Positions 7,836-16,984 of a stretch of 48,762 nucleotides of DNA are shown piece after piece. Made by a program: the position numbers and the translations under genes. Each line of letters opens with the position of its first letter. Positions within the stretch are counted from its first letter, which is position 1. Source of the DNA: Parendozoicomonas haliclonae (GTDB lineage: Bacteria; Pseudomonadota; Gammaproteobacteria; Pseudomonadales; Endozoicomonadaceae); contig NZ_FWPT01000017.1 in assembly GCF_900174585.1 (NCBI RefSeq), forward strand, positions 1 to 48,762, given 5' to 3'. The notes beneath the pieces were generated by a model. The model did no database searches, was not told the DNA's origin, and saw only the letters and a list, made by a program, of their open reading frames with translations.

Positions 7836-9341
7836 ATGTTCGAGTATCTTCTCCAGGGTATCCTGGCCACATTCCAGATGGATGTGTTCCCGTTCCTGCT
7901 GGCGGGTGTTACCGGCGGGATCGCGATTGGTGCGCTCCCCGGCCTCACGGCGACCATGGGTGTTGCCATTATGCTGCCGTTTACCTTCGGTATGGGCGCG
8001 GGAGCTTCCCTGGCCATGCTGATTGGTGTTTATGTCGGCGCGATCTATGGTGGCTCCATCCCCGCCATCCTGCTCAGAACCCCGGGTACACCGGCCTCTG
8101 CCGCTACCGCTATTGATGGCCATGAGTTGGTGAAGCAGGGTTATGCCACCAAAGCCTTGAGCATTTCGGTGATCTGCTCGTTTCTGGGTGGTCTGGTCAG
8201 CACTATTATGCTGATCACGGTGTCGCCAATGCTGGCGAATTTTGCCCTGCGCTTTAGTGCGCCGGAGTATTTCACCCTGGCACTGTTTGGTCTGACCATT
8301 ATTGCCAGTATTTCCGCCAAGAGCATGACCAAAGGTTTGATCGGCGGTTTCCTCGGTTTGATCGTGGCGTGTATTGGCCTGGATCCGATTACCAGTACCC
8401 CGCGTTACACCTTTGGCGTAATGGAGCTGTACAACGGTCTGTCCATTATCCCGGTTCTGATCGGTCTGTTCGCCATCTCCGAATGTCTGCTGCAGGCCGA
8501 ACAGCTGAATCTTGGCGCTGGTAATGCCATTAAGAAGTTCAGCCACAGCTTTGTGAGTCGCAAGGAGTTTCGTGAGTTCCTGCCGTCTGGCCTGAAAAGC
8601 AGCTTGATGGGCACGCTGATTGGTTCTGTGCCGGGTGCCGGTGCCGATATTGCCGCCTTCGTCTGCTACAACGAAGCCCGTCGCAGCAGTAAAAAGCCGG
8701 AGACGTTTGGTAAAGGTTCTCTGGAAGGTATTGCTGCTGCGGAAGCTGGTAATAACGGTGTCACCGGTGGTGCACTGGTGCCGCTGCTGACCCTGGGTGT
8801 TCCAGGTGATGCAGTGGCTGCGGTCTTGCTGGGCGCGCTGACCATTCAGGGCCTGTCTCCCGGCCCCATGCTGTTCCAGAACAGTCCGGATGTCGTCTAT
8901 GGCGTATTCAGCTCCATGCTGATTGCCAACTTCCTGATGCTGATTGTGGGGCTGCTGGGTATCAAGCTGTTCTGTCGTATTGTGGAAGTGCCGAAGGTGC
9001 TGATTGTGCCGATGATCGCCATGCTGGCGGTGGTCGGTGCCTACTCCATGAACAACAGTATGTTTGATGTTGGCGTAGCACTGGGCTTTGGTTTCCTGGG
9101 TTATCTGCTGACCAAGTGTGAAATTCCTCTGTCGCCGATTGTACTGGCGATCATCCTTGGCCCGATGGCGGAAACCAACCTGCGTAAGTCTTTGATGATG
9201 TATGAAGGTTCCTGGAGTTTCCTCTATGAACGTCCGATCGTAGTGGTCTTTATTGCTCTGGCAGCGTTGTCTATCTACAGCACCTGGCGGATCAAGAAAA
9301 AGGTGAATGCATCGGAACAGGAGCAGGCTGCCGCAGCCTGA
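7836..9341 (+). CDS. tctA: Tripartite tricarboxylate transporter, large membrane subunit
   Basis: A 501-residue polytopic membrane protein and the translocation subunit of the TctABC carboxylate uptake system. Two family blocks are easily seen. One is GALPGLTATMGVAIMLPFTFGM near residues 28-49, followed by GSIPAILLRTPGTPAS. The other is GSVPGAGADIAAFVCYNEARR near residues 261-281. The internal resemblance between the two PG-rich loops reflects the family's duplicated fold. The length is the usual one. The ATG lies 12 bases after tctB, with AAGG upstream. A strong terminator follows, so the operon probably ends here, although the RraA-like gene lies close behind. Confidence 0.93.
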   Translation: MFEYLLQGILATFQMDVFPFLLAGVTGGIAIGALPGLTATMGVAIMLPFTFGMGAGASLAMLIGVYVGAIYGGSIPAILLRTPGTPASAATAIDGHELVKQGYATKALSISVICSFLGGLVSTIMLITVSPMLANFALRFSAPEYFTLALFGLTIIASISAKSMTKGLIGGFLGLIVACIGLDPITSTPRYTFGVMELYNGLSIIPVLIGLFAISECLLQAEQLNLGAGNAIKKFSHSFVSRKEFREFLPSGLKSSLMGTLIGSVPGAGADIAAFVCYNEARRSSKKPETFGKGSLEGIAAAEAGNNGVTGGALVPLLTLGVPGDAVAAVLLGALTIQGLSPGPMLFQNSPDVVYGVFSSMLIANFLMLIVGLLGIKLFCRIVEVPKVLIVPMIAMLAVVGAYSMNNSMFDVGVALGFGFLGYLLTKCEIPLSPIVLAIILGPMAETNLRKSLMMYEGSWSFLYERPIVVVFIALAALSIYSTWRIKKKVNASEQEQAAAA

Positions 9342-9361
9342 TCTCTGAACCTTTAAAACGG

Positions 9362-9412
9362 AACTGCCCCTTGGATATAAACGCTTTTTATATTTGATGG
9401 GCAGTTTTTTTA
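9362..9412 (+). terminator. Intrinsic terminator after tctA
   Basis: AACTGCCC (9362-9369) pairs with GGGCAGTT (9399-9406), with an inner ATATAAA/TTTATAT stem. A run of seven T follows. This is a convincing intrinsic terminator, so the next gene needs its own promoter or readthrough. Confidence 0.8.
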
Positions 9413-9429
9413 TACCTGAAAAATACGAG

Positions 9430-10131
9430 ATGTGTCCTATGAGTATGTCCTGGACCAATGATGATGAACTGTTTGCCATGGCCAGAGAGCAGCTGTTTGT
9501 GGCGGTGGTGGGTGATGTGCTCGATAAGATGGGCTACACCCATCAGTTTCTGAGCCCTTACCTGAAACCGGTGCAGCAGGAGGCTGTGATCCTTGGCCGG
9601 GCCATGCCGGTTCTGGAAGCGGATGTGTTTGATGCCGAGGTGCAAGGCAACAACCCGCTGATGAACAAGCCTTTTGGTCTGATGTTTGAGGCGCTGGATG
9701 ATCTGAAAAAGAACGAGGTTTATATCTGTTCCGGCAGTTCCCACCGTTACGCCCTGTGGGGCGGATTGATGTCTACGCGGGCGATTATGTGTGGAGCTGC
9801 CGGTGCCGTGGTGCATGGTTTCCATCGGGATACCACGGAAATTGAGCGTCTGAACTTCCCGATTGCTTCCTTCGGCAGCTATGCCCAGGATCAGGGTGTA
9901 CGCGGCAAGGTTATCGATTGGCGGGTACCGATTGAAGTAGACGGAGTCCGTGTACGTGATGGGGACATTATCTTTGGCGACCGTGATGGTGTATTGGTGA
10001 TTCCTCATGAGGTGGCCGATGAAGCCTTTCAGGCTGCGTTCGAGAAGGCGGCGACTGAGAATCTGGTATTGAAGGCGCTGCAGGATGGTATGAGTACTGT
10101 TGATGCCTTTGCCAAATTCGGTGTGATGTAA
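9430..10131 (+). CDS. RraA family protein (aldolase-like, motif altered)
   Basis: A 233-residue protein of the RraA / HMG-CHA aldolase family. The ATG at 9430 was chosen, but 9439 and 9445 are also possible and none has a strong ribosome binding site; the frame further upstream overlaps the tctA terminator. The core GxxGD at residues 25-29 and the block GAAGAVVHGFHRDT (residues 122-135) are typical. In class II pyruvate aldolases of this family the active site has the spacing D-x20-R-D. Here R133-D134 is present, but residue 112 is Gly, and the usual VDG is VHG. It may therefore lack standard aldolase chemistry. Its position behind tctABC suggests a role with the imported carboxylate; a true RNase E inhibitor role is less likely. 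Confidence 0.8.
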   Translation: MCPMSMSWTNDDELFAMAREQLFVAVVGDVLDKMGYTHQFLSPYLKPVQQEAVILGRAMPVLEADVFDAEVQGNNPLMNKPFGLMFEALDDLKKNEVYICSGSSHRYALWGGLMSTRAIMCGAAGAVVHGFHRDTTEIERLNFPIASFGSYAQDQGVRGKVIDWRVPIEVDGVRVRDGDIIFGDRDGVLVIPHEVADEAFQAAFEKAATENLVLKALQDGMSTVDAFAKFGVM

Positions 10132-10161
10132 AGCTGTCGCTGATGGAATGTGTCTAAAAAC

Positions 10162-10192
10162 AAGCCCTGTGACGTTGAACGTGACAGGGCTT
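10162..10192. terminator. Bidirectional terminator between convergent genes
   Basis: AAGCCCTGT pairs with ACAGGGCTT, with an inner ACGT/ACGT stem. The plus side continues TTATTTATG and the minus side GTTTTTAG. It can end both the RraA-like gene and the deacylase operon. Confidence 0.8.
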
Positions 10193-10219
10193 ATTTATGT
10201 GAGCTAATTAGAAAGGCAG

Positions 10220-11794
10220 TTAAGCTTTCAACACCACACCCGCACGGGTTGGTTGATAAATACCTTCTTTAATTTTGCTTTGTCCATTAATAAACAGGTG
10301 ATGAATACCGGAGGCAAACTGATCGGGATGGGACTCCGTACCATGGTCAGTGATTTGGTCAGAGAAAATCACAATATCGGCTTTCTTGCCTTCCTGAATC
10401 ACGCCTCGGTCGTGTATCTCGAAGGTTTTGGCGGCGAGTCCGGTCATCTTATGAATCGCCAGCTCCAGTGACAGCATCTGACTGCCAAACACATACTGGT
10501 TCAGAATACGTGGATAGGCGCCATAAACCCGAGGGTGGGGAATTCCGGTCATCAAGGCGTCCGAGCCAATCATGCCGTCAGGCCGTTGCAGGATGGTCTC
10601 CATCAGTGAGATGTCCATGTAATGATTGATCATCATCACCTGGCCCCGTTCCTGAATCAGCAGGTCGAGCATAAAGTCCACGGGATCCTGACCGGTTTTC
10701 TGGGCGCAGGCTTCAATGGTCTTACCCAGATACTTTTCATTCTCCTTTGTTTGCAGACTGGTGATGGTGACGTTATGCCAGCCAGTCAGTGCCGGCACGT
10801 TGTCCCAGGAGAGTGACGGATCCGGAAGAATCTTCTCGGAGAACCAGTCCTTAATCGTTTCACGAACATCTGGCAGGGTAATATCTTCCAGTGCTTCTTC
10901 GTAGCTGCGTTCGTCGAACAGGAAGGGCGGCAAGACCGAGAACAGGGTGGTGCTGCCATAGTTGTATGGGTAGTGATCAAAGCTGTAGCCGTACTCATCG
11001 ACCTTTTTGAGCAGGTCGTCAAGCTTCCAGGCATTGCGTTCACCCATCAGCTTCAGGTGGGAGAGGTGAATACGACAGCCGGTTTTCCTGGCCAGTGCTG
11101 CAATCTCATCAATGGCTTCAATAATCGTGTCGCTTTCACTGCGCAGGTGAACGGCTACCGGGCGATCAAACTCGGCGGCGACTTCCATCATCACCTGCAG
11201 CTCTTCCTCTTTGGAGAACAGGGCCGGGTGATAAATCAGCCCCAGGCTCAGACCTTTGGCCCCGGCTTTGAAGCTGGCACGAGCCAGTTCGGCCATTTGT
11301 ACCTTGTCGTCTGCGGTCAGGGATTCACTGGAATCTCCCTTCACCACCCAACGTAAAACACCGTGGGGGATAAACGGCATGATATTGCTTTCGAGTCCAT
11401 GGTGTTCGAGAGCGGTCATGTATTCGGCAAAGGTTTCCCAGCGCCATTGAATATCCGGGTTACCAATAATCAGACGGCTGCGGAAGGTGGATTGTTTCTC
11501 CCGAGGCACAGGGGCGACGCCCAGACCACACTGACCGGCGATCTCGGTGGTAATGCCCTGCATGATTTTGGGCTTCATGCCTTCTGGAATAAAGTTGGCA
11601 AGATCGGTATGGGTGTGGGTGTCAATAAAGCCCGGAGTCACGTACAGGCCGGAGGCATCAATGATCTCTTCGACGGGAATCTGAATATCCTTGCCAACAG
11701 CGATAATACTGTCGTTTTCGATCAGTACATCCAGGAACTCGGCCGGATTGTTCAGGCCATCAACAACGGTCCCGTTTTTAATCAGAGTCTTCAT
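10220..11794 (-). CDS. N-acyl-D-amino-acid deacylase (amidohydrolase superfamily)
   Basis: A 524-residue enzyme expected to hydrolyse N-acyl-D-amino acids to the free D-amino acid and a carboxylate. Metal-binding features of the D-aminoacylase group are visible. These are HTH at residues 60-62 within DTHTHTD, a Cys at residue 89 (AGQCGLG), His 216 (VAVHLRSESD), His 246 (IHLSHLK) and Asp 412 (GSDALM). The N- and C-terminal ends form the small beta domain of the amidohydrolase fold (GTVVDGL; KADIVIF). It has no signal peptide and is cytoplasmic. It is the last gene of a three-gene minus-strand unit with a YfcC transporter (57 bp upstream) and a PLP racemase. This supports uptake and use of acylated D-amino acids. 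The exact side-chain preference cannot be read. Confidence 0.88.
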   Translation of the reverse strand: MKTLIKNGTVVDGLNNPAEFLDVLIENDSIIAVGKDIQIPVEEIIDASGLYVTPGFIDTHTHTDLANFIPEGMKPKIMQGITTEIAGQCGLGVAPVPREKQSTFRSRLIIGNPDIQWRWETFAEYMTALEHHGLESNIMPFIPHGVLRWVVKGDSSESLTADDKVQMAELARASFKAGAKGLSLGLIYHPALFSKEEELQVMMEVAAEFDRPVAVHLRSESDTIIEAIDEIAALARKTGCRIHLSHLKLMGERNAWKLDDLLKKVDEYGYSFDHYPYNYGSTTLFSVLPPFLFDERSYEEALEDITLPDVRETIKDWFSEKILPDPSLSWDNVPALTGWHNVTITSLQTKENEKYLGKTIEACAQKTGQDPVDFMLDLLIQERGQVMMINHYMDISLMETILQRPDGMIGSDALMTGIPHPRVYGAYPRILNQYVFGSQMLSLELAIHKMTGLAAKTFEIHDRGVIQEGKKADIVIFSDQITDHGTESHPDQFASGIHHLFINGQSKIKEGIYQPTRAGVVLKA

Positions 11795-11851
11795 GGTGTT
11801 ATTTTCACATTCAGAGTGAGTGTTATTCCGTTAAGCGATTGATGTGTGGTG

Positions 11852-13273
11852 TTACATCAGGACCGCAATACTCAAAATGGTCATGTTGATGGCCGACAGT
11901 ACCAGCAGCAGAGGGCCGGCAAATCGGACCCAGGTCGAGAAAGGCACACGGCCAATCGCCAGGCCACCCATAAGGAAGGCGAGGGTTGGTGTCACCATAT
12001 GGACAACACCCATGCCGGTGACAAAGGCGGTGACTACAAGCGAACGATCCACGCCGGCAAAGTCTCCCAGAGGGGCAAGGATGGGCATGGAGAGCACTGC
12101 AAGAGCGGACGAAGAGCTGATCACGAAGGAGAGCAGGGCTTCGATGATATAGATGACATTAATAAAGACGACAGAGCTGGTGCCTACCGCCACGCTTTCG
12201 GCGTAGTTCAGTAGTGTATCTATGATGGCGCCGTCGTTCAGAATCACGACGATACCCCGGGCTAGTCCGATCACCAGAGCAACACCGACCAGATCCGAAG
12301 CACCGGCAACAAACGAGTTAACGATCTGCTGCTCTCCCAGACGGGCAACGAAACCGATAATAATACCCATGACGATGAACAGGGCGCTCATCTCGGCCAT
12401 CCACCAACCACCGGCGGTAATACCCCAGACCATAATGCCGAATGTGGAGGCAAACAGGGCCAGAACCAGAGACTGGGTTTTGGTGAGTTCAGGCGTTTCC
12501 TGATTCTGATTTTGGTTATCACCCAGGAAGTGGGCCAGATTACTTTCGCGGAACGAGGCGACCAAAGAACTCTGTGGGTCTTTCTTCACCTTAATGGCAT
12601 AGCGCATCACCCAGAAGATGCAGACGAACAGACCAATACCAAAGATAAACAGACGCAGTTCCATGCCATCCTTAAAGGAGATTCCGGCAGCGTTGGAAGC
12701 GAGAACAGTGGCAAACGGGTTAATGGTGGAACCCATGGTGCCAATGCCGGCACCGATCATAATAACCGCGACTGCGGTGAGGGCATCAAAACCCGCAGCA
12801 AGAAACACCGGTATCAGCAGACCGTAAAAGGGAATGGTTTCTTCTGCCATACCAAAGGTTGTGCCGCACAGGGCAAACACAATCATCAGGATCGGGATCA
12901 TCCAGATCTCTTTCCCCTGAAGTTTGGCGGTCACGCGGGCTATGCCGGTATCAATCGCACCGGTTTTGGTGACCACGCCCAGGAAACCACCGATCATCAG
13001 GACAAACAGACCGACATCGATAGCCGCTGCTGCGTAGGTGGAAGGATCATAGAAGCCGGCAATTGGCGCCAAAACGATATCCGCCAGTCCTTGCGGAGAC
13101 GCTTCGGTATATTGGTAAGAGCCGGCAACGGGCACCTCTCGGCCGAGAGCATCGCTAAACTCCTTTTGATACTGACCGGCAGGCAGAACATGAGTCAGTG
13201 CTGCAAAGAAAAACAGCAGAATAATAAGCAGGCCGAATGAAGTCGGCATGGACAGTTTGAATGGCATATTCAC
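11852..13273 (-). CDS. YfcC-family membrane transporter
   Basis: A 473-residue polytopic inner-membrane protein of the YfcC / C4-dicarboxylate carrier (DcuC-like) group. About eleven or twelve hydrophobic segments are visible. The family pattern FGMAEETIPFYGLLIPVF near residues 160-177 and the GIGTMGSTINPFATV block near 196-210 are clear. It probably moves an amino acid, peptide or carboxylate across the inner membrane. Its place between a PLP racemase and an N-acyl-D-amino-acid deacylase suggests acylated or free D-amino acids as substrate, which is an inference from context. It starts 30 bases after the racemase gene, so the two are co-transcribed. Confidence 0.88.
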   Translation of the reverse strand: MNMPFKLSMPTSFGLLIILLFFFAALTHVLPAGQYQKEFSDALGREVPVAGSYQYTEASPQGLADIVLAPIAGFYDPSTYAAAAIDVGLFVLMIGGFLGVVTKTGAIDTGIARVTAKLQGKEIWMIPILMIVFALCGTTFGMAEETIPFYGLLIPVFLAAGFDALTAVAVIMIGAGIGTMGSTINPFATVLASNAAGISFKDGMELRLFIFGIGLFVCIFWVMRYAIKVKKDPQSSLVASFRESNLAHFLGDNQNQNQETPELTKTQSLVLALFASTFGIMVWGITAGGWWMAEMSALFIVMGIIIGFVARLGEQQIVNSFVAGASDLVGVALVIGLARGIVVILNDGAIIDTLLNYAESVAVGTSSVVFINVIYIIEALLSFVISSSSALAVLSMPILAPLGDFAGVDRSLVVTAFVTGMGVVHMVTPTLAFLMGGLAIGRVPFSTWVRFAGPLLLVLSAINMTILSIAVLM

Positions 13274-13303
13274 GTCTCGTTATTTAATAATTACTACGAA
13301 AAA

Positions 13304-14371
13304 TTATTCAATGAACAGTTTTGACACGAACGGGGACGTCATGACGGAAAGAACGCCGCCATAACTCAGGTTAAAGCGTAAATGATCACCGATTTTCAGC
13401 GGAGAACGCTCATTAAAATCGGTCACATCAAGAATCAAATGGTCACTGCTGGCTCCGAGAACATCTATACCTGACTCCTGAGGGGAGATATTGTCAGGGT
13501 CGATATCCTGTCGTCCAATGGCACAAATCGCTCTGAGTCTTATTCCTTTATCCTCAAATTCAGGAAGGTTGCCGAAGGCATCAAGTCCTCTTTCTCCCAT
13601 TGGAATTGATGGTTTGTATTTTAATTCGATGATTTCCAGTACAAGGGTAAAAACATTGGTCGATAAGGGTTCAATAGGTTTGTCATTGAGTCCAATGCCG
13701 CAGGCAATAGAAGCGCCTAGTCGTATTTGATTAATACGCGCCGGAAGATTTTTCTTGGCAAATAAGCTGATAGTGCCTGAATTGCCACCGGAAATAATAT
13801 CGAGCTTGATATTGAATCTCTGTTCTATATTCCCCGCCAGACTACAGAGCTGTTCCATATTTTCCTGGCTTGGCAGTACGCCTCCGTAGCAGCTGAGGTT
13901 GGTTCCAATTCCCTTGAGGGCAACATGGTTCATGGCCAGTGCTTCCTGCACGGTTGCATACAGTTCTTCCTTGTCAAAGATGCCTTCCCTTAAGTCCCCA
14001 AGGTCAACCATAAGGATAATGCCGATAATTTTATCGTTTTTTTCTGCGGAATCATTAAGGGCTTTTATCGTGACCAGTTCAGAGACAAGGCAGAGGTCAG
14101 CTGTGTTCACAATATCATCACACTGACTCAACATGGGGATACGCAGGAGCAGCTTTTCTGCGGGCAGCTCCTGCAAGCGTTTTAGATTTTCAACCCGTGA
14201 ATCCGCTAGTACGGTGATTCCAGAATCAACCATGATGCCGGCAATATTTGGATCCGCAAGAAATGCCTTGGTGACACCAGCCGGTTTAATTCCGAACGGT
14301 TTGCACAGCTCAATCACTGTCTGCGTGTTATGCCTCAAAAGTTTTTTTGATATTTCAACACATGGATACAT
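13304..14371 (-). CDS. Alanine/ornithine racemase family PLP enzyme
   Basis: A 355-residue fold-type III PLP enzyme of the alanine/ornithine racemase family, which interconverts L- and D-forms of an amino acid. The lysine that would bind PLP is K35 in AGVTKAF. Conserved barrel features follow, including MVDLGDLREG near residue 121 and GGNSGTISLF near residue 195, a phosphate-binding-type Gly-rich loop. It is cytoplasmic. It is the first gene of the minus-strand operon with the YfcC transporter and the deacylase, and is divergent from a LysR regulator across 293 bases. That layout suggests it handles the D-amino acid released by the deacylase. The substrate (Ala, Orn, Lys or another) cannot be decided. 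Confidence 0.87.
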   Translation of the reverse strand: MYPCVEISKKLLRHNTQTVIELCKPFGIKPAGVTKAFLADPNIAGIMVDSGITVLADSRVENLKRLQELPAEKLLLRIPMLSQCDDIVNTADLCLVSELVTIKALNDSAEKNDKIIGIILMVDLGDLREGIFDKEELYATVQEALAMNHVALKGIGTNLSCYGGVLPSQENMEQLCSLAGNIEQRFNIKLDIISGGNSGTISLFAKKNLPARINQIRLGASIACGIGLNDKPIEPLSTNVFTLVLEIIELKYKPSIPMGERGLDAFGNLPEFEDKGIRLRAICAIGRQDIDPDNISPQESGIDVLGASSDHLILDVTDFNERSPLKIGDHLRFNLSYGGVLSVMTSPFVSKLFIE

Positions 14372-14664
14372 TTTGAATTACTGCACAACAATGAAATCAG
14401 TTGCCATGAAATATTCCATAACTCTTTTCAGCGAGAAAACTGTATCTGTGGATGATCAATATAGATGAAATCTATGTGTCGATGGAGAAATGGTTGATTG
14501 GTGATCAGTACATCTGGTTTTTGATGAACGTCAATAAATCAAACCATTTATACAGTCTATGTTTGAGTAAATATCAGGTTAGGTATTTGCCGTAGTATTT
14601 TTCGTGAATTAATCGTGCAAGTTTAAATAAAGGTCGTAACACGGTTGTCGCAAGGGTTTATTCT
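14372..14664. promoter_or_regulatory. Divergent promoter region, candidate LysR operator
   Basis: AT-rich region between the racemase operon and the LysR gene. An 18-bp inverted repeat ATAAATcaaaccATTTAT at 14534-14551 fits the T-N11-A type of site used by LysR proteins and lies near the middle. It is a plausible site for control of both directions. Confidence 0.45.
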
Positions 14665-15636
14665 ATGCCCGATAAACTGAACTCCATTACCAGCAAAGAA
14701 ATTGATCACTTTGTTCGGAATATGGACTGGAATCTTCTCAGAACCTATACCGTTATTATTCAGGAAGGGGGAATTACCGCAGCCGCCAATCGTTTATGTC
14801 TGCAACAACCAACAGTGAGTGCGGCATTAAAACGACTGGAAGAGTTTATGGGCACGACTCTGATTGAGCGTGGCCATGGTCGGTTTCAATTAACGGATAC
14901 TGGTCAGCGTCTGTTTAAATATTCGGAAACCATCTATGGCACGATAATGCGGCTGGCCCAGATCTCTGAGCATGATCAACTCGCCTTACGTGGACATATC
15001 CGTTTATGCGCGATCAGCAACGTCTCCTGCTCCCAGCTGGACAGCGCATTGGGAGACTTTTTCAAGAAGGCACCAGGTGTCACCCTTTCAATAGAAGTGG
15101 ATACCACCGAGAAAATCCTTGAAGAGATCATGACCGGCCGCTTTACCGCTGGCCTTTATGATGGCCGGGTCCCTGGAGAGCTGGAGAAGATCTTTCTGCG
15201 TAGCGAACGGTATGGACTCTATTGCGGCCCATCTCACCCTTTGTTCGGGTGTAAAAACGTCAGTGATGACACCTTGAGAAATGAGGCGTTTGTGACGTTT
15301 ACCGGTGATCTCAAAGGCGATCAGCATCGTGGGGCCATTGCTGATTTATTGGCGCGGGTGTCTCTTGCCAGAAATGTGAGAGCGGTTGGCTGTAATGTCG
15401 AAGAAGTGAAACGCATGATTATCACCGGTATCGGTATTGGCCTGATACCTACGCATCTTGTTTCTGATGATGTAGCTCGGGGAATGCTTTGGCCTTTGCC
15501 TTTGGAATCGACACTGCCGGTGACCCAGCTGTATATGATCTGGAACCCCAAGGCCCCGTTGAGTGAAGCTGAACATGCTTTTTGCCAACATATGAACAAA
15601 CATTTAGCCGCAGCGCGAGTTCATACTGAATTATAA
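14665..15636 (+). CDS. LysR-family transcriptional regulator of the D-amino-acid locus
   Basis: A 323-residue LysR regulator. The N-terminal winged helix-turn-helix spans about residues 22-80, with GGITAAANRLCLQQPTVSAA as the helix-turn-helix and LFxxxxRxxxLTxxG features in GRFQLTDTGQRLF. The C-terminal effector domain (about 110-310) is of the substrate-binding type. A Met at residue 20 is an alternative start that would bring the helix-turn-helix closer to the N-terminus, as is usual. The gene is divergent from the racemase-transporter-deacylase operon and is followed 30 bases later by a second racemase gene. It is therefore the likely regulator of both transcription units, responding to an amino acid or derivative. 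Confidence 0.88.
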   Translation: MPDKLNSITSKEIDHFVRNMDWNLLRTYTVIIQEGGITAAANRLCLQQPTVSAALKRLEEFMGTTLIERGHGRFQLTDTGQRLFKYSETIYGTIMRLAQISEHDQLALRGHIRLCAISNVSCSQLDSALGDFFKKAPGVTLSIEVDTTEKILEEIMTGRFTAGLYDGRVPGELEKIFLRSERYGLYCGPSHPLFGCKNVSDDTLRNEAFVTFTGDLKGDQHRGAIADLLARVSLARNVRAVGCNVEEVKRMIITGIGIGLIPTHLVSDDVARGMLWPLPLESTLPVTQLYMIWNPKAPLSEAEHAFCQHMNKHLAAARVHTEL

Positions 15637-15666
15637 AAATCAGTTTCCTGGAATGGCAGGTGAGTT

Positions 15667-16323
15667 ATGCCTCATATTCAGATAATAAACCCCAGTAGTG
15701 ACCGTGCGTTCACTCTCGGTATTGCCCAGGTGTTGAAACCTCTGGAGCGTCGGTTGAATATCACTTTGGAATTCGCCACCCTCGAACAGGCACCTCTGGC
15801 CATTGATACGCAATACGATATTGATTCGGTGTCTGCGCCGGTGTGTGATCTGATTCGCTCAAGAAAAAAGGATATTGATGCGGCTGTGATCGCCTGCTTT
15901 GCTGATCCTGGGGTGAGTGCCGCTCGGGAGCTGTTCACCATGCCGGTAATTGGCTGTTGTGAGGCGGCATTATCGCTGGCGCTGAATATGGGGGAACGCT
16001 TCGGAATTATTTCTACACGACCAGAAGCCTATAACGCTGAACTACGACAGATTCGAGGTGTTGGGCTGGAAAAGCGATTGGCCGGGGTGATACCGGCAGA
16101 GATTCCGACTGCGCAGATGATGTCTCACTCCCAGGGGCTGGAAACCCTTATTGACCGTGGCCGACAGTTAAAGGCTATGGGCGCGGAGTCTATCGTACTG
16201 GGGTGTGCCGGAATGGCCAGTTACAGCAAGAAGCTGGAAGACGCATTGAACATGCCGGTGATTGAGCCGGTAACAGCCGGTTTGGGAATGGCAGTAACCC
16301 GGCTGGCTATGCGCGCGTTCTGA
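15667..16323 (+). CDS. Asp/Glu/hydantoin racemase family protein
   Basis: A 218-residue cofactor-independent racemase. The two catalytic cysteines of the family are in place: C77 in AVIACFADPG and C180 in IVLGCAGMA. The N-terminal INPSSD block near residues 7-12 and the size fit hydantoin racemases (HyuE-like) better than true aspartate or glutamate racemases. It is cytoplasmic. It is co-transcribed with the LysR gene just upstream and faces away from an operon with a second, PLP-type racemase. Together they suggest that both enantiomers of an amino acid or its hydantoin or acyl derivative are made available. No hydantoinase gene is in the window. Confidence 0.85.
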   Translation: MPHIQIINPSSDRAFTLGIAQVLKPLERRLNITLEFATLEQAPLAIDTQYDIDSVSAPVCDLIRSRKKDIDAAVIACFADPGVSAARELFTMPVIGCCEAALSLALNMGERFGIISTRPEAYNAELRQIRGVGLEKRLAGVIPAEIPTAQMMSHSQGLETLIDRGRQLKAMGAESIVLGCAGMASYSKKLEDALNMPVIEPVTAGLGMAVTRLAMRAF

Positions 16324-16327
16324 AGGT

Positions 16328-16804
16328 TCAGGCCTGCTCAATCTCCAGCAGATTAGTTTGCATGCGTGTCGGTGAGGCGGGTATCAGCGTCATGGATGAC
16401 AAGGCACTGGTCAGGCTTTCCAGTTTCTCTTCCAGCACCGGTACCGGGGTGCTGCGCAAACACGCGATCACTTCATCCCGTTCATTAATATCGCCCTGGT
16501 TCATCAGCCAGGTGGCAATATAAGGGTGCTTGCCAAGAAAGTACCTGACCTGTGGATCATTATCAGCCAGCTCACAAAGCTGGTTAATAGTACGGGCATT
16601 TATGAACTTTTCATTTTCCGAGAGGCTTGGCTTGTCAACATAGTGTTGGCGAAGAAACTTTTTGGCATCCAAAACCTGAACCGTCGGGCGAGCGTGGCTC
16701 TTCATCGGTTGGAATTGCGAGCCAAGGTGACTATAGGCTGGTTTACGATAGGACGGGGCAACCTGCCTTCGGTGTCGGGCGATAATCGATGAATAACGTG
16801 CCAT
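16328..16804 (-). CDS. Hypothetical protein, basic N-terminus
   Basis: A 158-residue protein I do not recognise. The first 60 residues are basic and rich in Arg, Ser, Pro and His. The rest is a mixed, probably helical domain with no membrane segment. The start is well supported by a strong AGGAGGAG site about four bases before the ATG. It is convergent with the racemase gene, with stop codons only four bases apart, and appears to be a single-gene unit. Expression is likely because of the strong ribosome binding site. The basic tail could bind nucleic acid or act in secretion, but nothing proves either. Confidence 0.7.
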   Translation of the reverse strand: MARYSSIIARHRRQVAPSYRKPAYSHLGSQFQPMKSHARPTVQVLDAKKFLRQHYVDKPSLSENEKFINARTINQLCELADNDPQVRYFLGKHPYIATWLMNQGDINERDEVIACLRSTPVPVLEEKLESLTSALSSMTLIPASPTRMQTNLLEIEQA

Positions 16805-16984
16805 AACTCCTCCTGTGCCATGGCGCTACTATAGATTTCCTGACTTTTGCATACTATTCGACCAAGGTCTGATAGTGAGTGTGGTTGACTGCCTATTTAG
16901 GTCTGATTAAGGTAATAGCTTCCCAGCGCTCATTTATTCCTACTTGCAGGCGCTATAAAAGTTTCGCTAAATCGGAGAGTAACT

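Noticed and set aside
7341-9479. A 712-codon open frame on the minus strand across tctB and tctA
   Set aside because: It is antisense to two well-supported transporter genes and has a His/Gln/Arg/Thr-rich composition typical of a shadow frame; no family resemblance.
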